Origin: a bacterium
Lineage (GTDB): Bacteria > Bacillota > Clostridia > Oscillospirales > Acutalibacteraceae
DNA length: 8,607 nucleotides
NCBI GenBank assembly: GCA_020627425.1
Contig: JAHKXX010000109.1
Location: forward strand, 1-8,607
Reading direction: 5' to 3'
Numbering within the stretch: the stretch's first letter is position 1; each line of letters opens with the position of its first letter. Below the pieces are notes generated by a model. It saw only the letters and a list, made by a program, of their open reading frames with translations. It did not search any database and had not been told where the DNA came from. The position numbers were made by a program, and so were the translations under genes. Below are positions 5,820 to 8,607 of this stretch, one piece after another.

Positions 5820-7157
5820 ATGGCAAAGCTTGTTTATGATAAAAGCGGCAGACTGCTTTTTACAAAGGAAATGAAAAAGGAATATACGATCCTTATGCCT
5901 ATGATGGCAAAAATACATTTTAATCTTATGAAAAATGTATTTGTACACTACGGCTACAAGATAGAGCTGCTCGAGACAGACGGTCCCGAAATAGCTCAGG
6001 TCGGTCTTAAATATGTACACAACGATACCTGCTATCCGGCGCTGCTTGTTATAGGACAGATGATACATGCTCTTCAAAGCGGTAAATATGACGTAAACAA
6101 AACAGCCCTTATGATAACCCAGACGGGCGGCGGCTGTCGTGCGTCGAACTACATACATCTGCTGAGAAAGGCTCTTGTAAAGGCAGGCTATGAAAATGTG
6201 CCTGTTATCTCGCTGAATATGTCAGGACTTGAAAAGAACAGCGGCTTTAAAATAACCGTACCCCTGCTGAGGCGTATCGCTGCGGCAGGACTGTACGGCG
6301 ATCAGCTTATGGCGCTTAACAATCAGGTAAAGCCCTACGAGATAACCCGCGGCGACAGTGCGGCTCTTGTAGAGGAATGGACAAAAAAGCTTACCGATAT
6401 ACTGACGGGCGGCCACGGCTTCAGGAGAAAGGAAATGCGCGGTCTGCTTGACGAGATAGCAAAGGATTTCTCCGAAATACCCGTAAAACGTACACCAAAA
6501 ATAAAGGTCGGCGTTGTAGGAGAGATCTATGTAAAATATTCAAAGCTCGGAAACAACAACCTTGAGCAGTTTCTGTTTGAACAGGGCTGCGAGATAAATA
6601 TGCCGGGGCTTATCGGCTTTGCTATGTTCAAGGTGGATAACCGTCTGGAGGACTACAAGCTCTACGGCGGCAGCAAGGCAAAGTATATAGCTGTAGGAAA
6701 GCTTATGGGCTATCTTGAAGAGCTTGAGGATATGCTCATCTCCAGCCAGACAAAATTCGGCTTTAAGCCAATTACCCGTTATTCCCACACAAAAAAGCTT
6801 GTAAAGGGCGTAGTCGGCTACGGCAGCAAGATGGGCGAGGGCTGGCTTCTGACCGGAGAAATGCTGGAGCTTGCCGAAAGCGGCTTCCCGAATATAGTTT
6901 GTACCCAGCCCTTTGGATGTCTGCCGAACCACATAAACGGCAAGGGTATGATAAGAAAGATCAGAAACATAAACAGCAAGGCAAACATAGTTGCGATAGA
7001 CTACGATCCGGGTGCTCCCAGAGTAAACCAGGAAAACCGTATAAAGCTGATGCTTGCTGTTGCAAGAGAGCAGCTAAAAAAAGAGCTTGAGGCGAAAAAC
7101 AACGAAAAGGCCTCTTCGGAGCCTGTAAAGGTGCGTCCTGTGAAGGTGACGATATGA
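5820..7157 (+). CDS. 2-hydroxyacyl-CoA dehydratase-like iron-sulfur protein, partner of the upstream ATPase
   Basis: This is a homologue of the HgdA/HgdB-type dehydratase subunit, related also to double-cubane-cluster reductases that receive electrons from an activase ATPase. Its 445 residues include conserved-looking cysteine motifs: C71 in HNDTCYPALL, C106 in TQTGGGCRASNY, and C361 with C367 in NIVCTQPFGCLPNH. C257 is a further cysteine. Near the C-terminus is YDPGAPRVNQENR (395-407), followed by a charged tail (about 417-445). It begins 38 nt after the upstream gene with AAGGAG at 5807-5812, and no terminator lies between. The two products together should equal the fused protein found in related bacteria, so they probably form one complex. 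It is not clearly the catalytic subunit of a known pathway: no CoA-transferase, acyl-CoA dehydrogenase or decarboxylase gene is nearby. The family is confident; the reaction is unknown. Confidence 0.85.
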   Translation: MAKLVYDKSGRLLFTKEMKKEYTILMPMMAKIHFNLMKNVFVHYGYKIELLETDGPEIAQVGLKYVHNDTCYPALLVIGQMIHALQSGKYDVNKTALMITQTGGGCRASNYIHLLRKALVKAGYENVPVISLNMSGLEKNSGFKITVPLLRRIAAAGLYGDQLMALNNQVKPYEITRGDSAALVEEWTKKLTDILTGGHGFRRKEMRGLLDEIAKDFSEIPVKRTPKIKVGVVGEIYVKYSKLGNNNLEQFLFEQGCEINMPGLIGFAMFKVDNRLEDYKLYGGSKAKYIAVGKLMGYLEELEDMLISSQTKFGFKPITRYSHTKKLVKGVVGYGSKMGEGWLLTGEMLELAESGFPNIVCTQPFGCLPNHINGKGMIRKIRNINSKANIVAIDYDPGAPRVNQENRIKLMLAVAREQLKKELEAKNNEKASSEPVKVRPVKVTI

Positions 7158-8476
7158 GGATTATAAGTGCAGCTGCAGGGGCTATGGCCGTGATCGCCGT
7201 TACGGTCTGTCTGTGCGCCTGTGCCATAGGTATGATAGACCCGCTTCTTTGTATTCCGGCGCTTATTGTTTTTGTATTATATAATTTTTTTCCGTCATTA
7301 AAAAAAAGACCGGGGCTTCGGCTCAGAATACTTTCGGACGGCGCGGAGCTGCTTTGTGCTTTCCTCGCCGTTCTTTCTGTTTTTACTCCGGCACTTATTA
7401 TATATTTTGTTTTTAATTACGGGATAATATCGTGGCAATTCCTGGTATGTGCTCTGATTTTTACGGGAGAGCTGATTATTATCTTCTGGAACGGAATAAT
7501 AAGAGTATACTGCACTTCTTCCATGATAGGAATGAAGTGGAGGATCATCGGTATAATATGCGGCTTTGTACCGGTGCTGAATATTATAGTTCTCATCAGG
7601 ATGATCCGGCTGGCGTTTATCGAAGTGAATATGGAGCAGAGGCGATATGAACGAAACCTTGACCGACGGGACAAAAAGGTTTGCAGCACACGTTATCCGC
7701 TGCTGCTTGTACACGGAGTTTTTTTTCGCGACATCGAAAAATTTAATTACTGGGGCAGGATACCGGACGAGCTTATCACAAACGGTGCGGTTATATATTA
7801 CGGTGAGCAGCAATCCGCTCTCGATATAGAAAGCAGTGCCGCAGAGCTTGCCGAAAGGATCAGGCAGATAGTAGCAGCAACAGGCTGTCAGAAGGTAAAT
7901 ATCATCGCCCACTCTAAGGGCGGTCTTGACTGTCGCTATGCTATAGACAGGCTGGGCGTATCGGAGCTTGTAGCCTCACTGACCACCATAAACACACCCC
8001 ACAGAGGCTGTGTGTTTGCCGAGTGGCTGCTCGGCAGCGCTCCTGTACGGCTGAGAGATCAGATTTCCGATTACTACAACAACGCCTTTAAAAAGCTCGG
8101 TGATCCTTCACCGGATTTTATCGGTGCGATCAATGGGCTTTGTGCTTCTTCGTGTGCCCGTTTTAATGAGGAAAACCCCGACATAGACGGTATTTATTAT
8201 CAAAGCGTCGGCTCAAAAATAAACAAGCCTCTTCGCAGTATTTTTCCGCTGAGCATATCGTATCTGTTTGCAAGGTATTTTGACGGACCGAATGACGGTC
8301 TTGTTTCGGTAGACTCGGCGAGGTGGGGAAGGCGTTTTATCTATCTTGAATCAAAGGAGCCTGACGGCATCTCTCACGGTGATATGATAGACCTTATGCG
8401 TCACGACAAGCCCGATTTTGATGTCCGTGAATTCTATGTCACCCTTGTCTCCGAACTAAAGCAGATGGGACTATAG
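7154..8476 (+). CDS. Membrane-anchored alpha/beta-hydrolase, triacylglycerol-lipase-like
   Basis: Predicted lipase or esterase tethered to the membrane. The first ~155 residues are hydrophobic, with about four or five membrane segments (roughly 5-26, 31-46, 66-88, 92-117, 130-152). A basic/charged linker (about 161-176) precedes the hydrolase domain (178-440). That domain resembles Pseudomonas/Burkholderia family I lipases: YPLLLVHG (181-188) gives the oxyanion region, with YWGRIPDEL (199-207) after it. The nucleophile S254 lies in AHSKGG, with Ala in the first position as in Bacillus lipases rather than Gly. TPHRG (281-285) follows. D381 in NDGLVSVDS and H408 in ISHGD complete the likely triad. 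No separate cleavable signal peptide is evident. The ATG overlaps the previous stop (ATGA, 7154-7157) with only a weak AAGGTGA upstream (7142-7148), indicating translational coupling to the dehydratase-like gene. It could instead be a non-lipid esterase or acyltransferase. The stop codon's last base is the first base of repeat copy B. Confidence 0.82.
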   Translation: MRIISAAAGAMAVIAVTVCLCACAIGMIDPLLCIPALIVFVLYNFFPSLKKRPGLRLRILSDGAELLCAFLAVLSVFTPALIIYFVFNYGIISWQFLVCALIFTGELIIIFWNGIIRVYCTSSMIGMKWRIIGIICGFVPVLNIIVLIRMIRLAFIEVNMEQRRYERNLDRRDKKVCSTRYPLLLVHGVFFRDIEKFNYWGRIPDELITNGAVIYYGEQQSALDIESSAAELAERIRQIVAATGCQKVNIIAHSKGGLDCRYAIDRLGVSELVASLTTINTPHRGCVFAEWLLGSAPVRLRDQISDYYNNAFKKLGDPSPDFIGAINGLCASSCARFNEENPDIDGIYYQSVGSKINKPLRSIFPLSISYLFARYFDGPNDGLVSVDSARWGRRFIYLESKEPDGISHGDMIDLMRHDKPDFDVREFYVTLVSELKQMGL

Positions 8477-8578
8477 CGCAGTGCCTGCGCTCTCGATTCG
8501 CGCACTGTATTTGGTGTTACTGCCTACTTTCTTGGCACGCGTACGAATTTGGTTTATTGTCCCTCTCCGTCCGCGCCA
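8476..8578 (-). repeat. Copy B of the ~103-bp structured repeat, inverted relative to copy A
   Basis: Read on the minus strand from 8578 to 8476, this matches 55-157 without gaps at 81 of 103 positions. Its terminal hairpin (8476-8490) reads GCGCA, loop GGCAC, TGCGC on the minus strand. Compared with copy A, two of the five pairs have changed on both sides (C-G to G-C and G-C to A-T) while the loop is unchanged. In the second possible hairpin, a wobble U-G pair in copy A is U-A here, but one G-C pair becomes an A-A mismatch. A competing larger fold, CAGTGC with GCACTG on the + strand (8479-8484 and 8502-8507), is good here and worse in copy A. The element abuts the lipase stop codon and could interfere with, or stand in for, that operon's terminator, though it has no T-run. 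Confidence 0.9.
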
Positions 8579-8582
8579 CGCG

Positions 8583-8604
8583 CCCGAAGGAAGTGCCCTT
8601 GGGG
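8583..8604. other. Short imperfect hairpin beside repeat copy B
   Basis: On the + strand, CCC (8583-8585) pairs with GGG (8602-8604) and AAGG (8587-8590) with CCTT (8597-8600), with one G-G mismatch between them and a 6-nt loop. It occupies roughly the place that hairpin 30-60 occupies beside copy A, but the sequences are unrelated. The window ends 3 nt later, so its true extent is unknown. Confidence 0.4.
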
Positions 8605-8607
8605 TAC

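Noticed and set aside
8476..8515. Intrinsic terminator after the lipase gene
   Set aside because: Good hairpins exist here, but they belong to repeat copy B and no T-run follows on the plus strand.
8477..8607. Possible conserved short protein encoded by the repeat (plus strand of copy B, minus strand of copy A)
   Set aside because: Translations look alike and in one frame the differences lean toward third positions, but that frame has a stop (TAG) in copy A, there is no start or ribosome binding site, and base-pairing changes explain the conservation better.

Overview
The window looks like chromosomal DNA of a gut-type Firmicute, probably Oscillospiraceae/Ruminococcus-like. The grounds are strong GGAGG-type ribosome binding sites, sigma-A-like promoters, intrinsic hairpin/T-run terminators, heavy use of ATA and AAG codons, and an oxygen-sensitive 2-hydroxyacyl-CoA-dehydratase-type iron-sulfur system. 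The family assignment is inference; no rRNA or marker gene is present. All five genes lie on the + strand.

Layout. Bases 1-225 hold a hairpin, copy A of a roughly 103-bp repeat, and a promoter (TTGACA, 18 bp, TAGAAT) for lysA. lysA (226-1485, diaminopimelate decarboxylase) is a single-gene unit closed by a clear terminator. A second single-gene unit follows: promoter TTGAAA-17-TATAAT, a hairpin at the very start of the leader, a water-type aquaporin (1708-2475), and a terminator. After about 320 bp of AT-rich DNA with small palindromes comes a three-gene operon (2878-8476): a 967-residue protein with two activase-type ATPase domains plus a dehydratase-like half, a 445-residue dehydratase-like partner, and a membrane-anchored lipase that overlaps the partner by 4 nt (ATGA). 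Copy B of the repeat, in inverted orientation, begins at the lipase stop codon and runs almost to the right edge.

How the genes work together. lysA makes lysine from meso-diaminopimelate. The aquaporin should pass water. The two dehydratase-like proteins most likely form an ATP-driven low-potential electron-transfer pair: the ATPase injects an electron into a cluster-bearing reductase or dehydratase whose substrate cannot be read from the sequence. Together they correspond to the single ~1400-residue protein seen in many anaerobic Firmicutes. The coupled lipase is an unexpected partner and hints at a lipid or acyl substrate, but that is only an inference from context.

Most unusual observation: the two ends of the window carry copies of the same non-coding element (81 of 103 positions identical, no gaps, inverted). 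Both copies end in a 5-bp hairpin with an invariant GGCAC loop, and two of its five base pairs differ between copies by compensatory changes. That is the signature of a structured RNA or a hairpin-ended mobile element, and I do not recognise the family.
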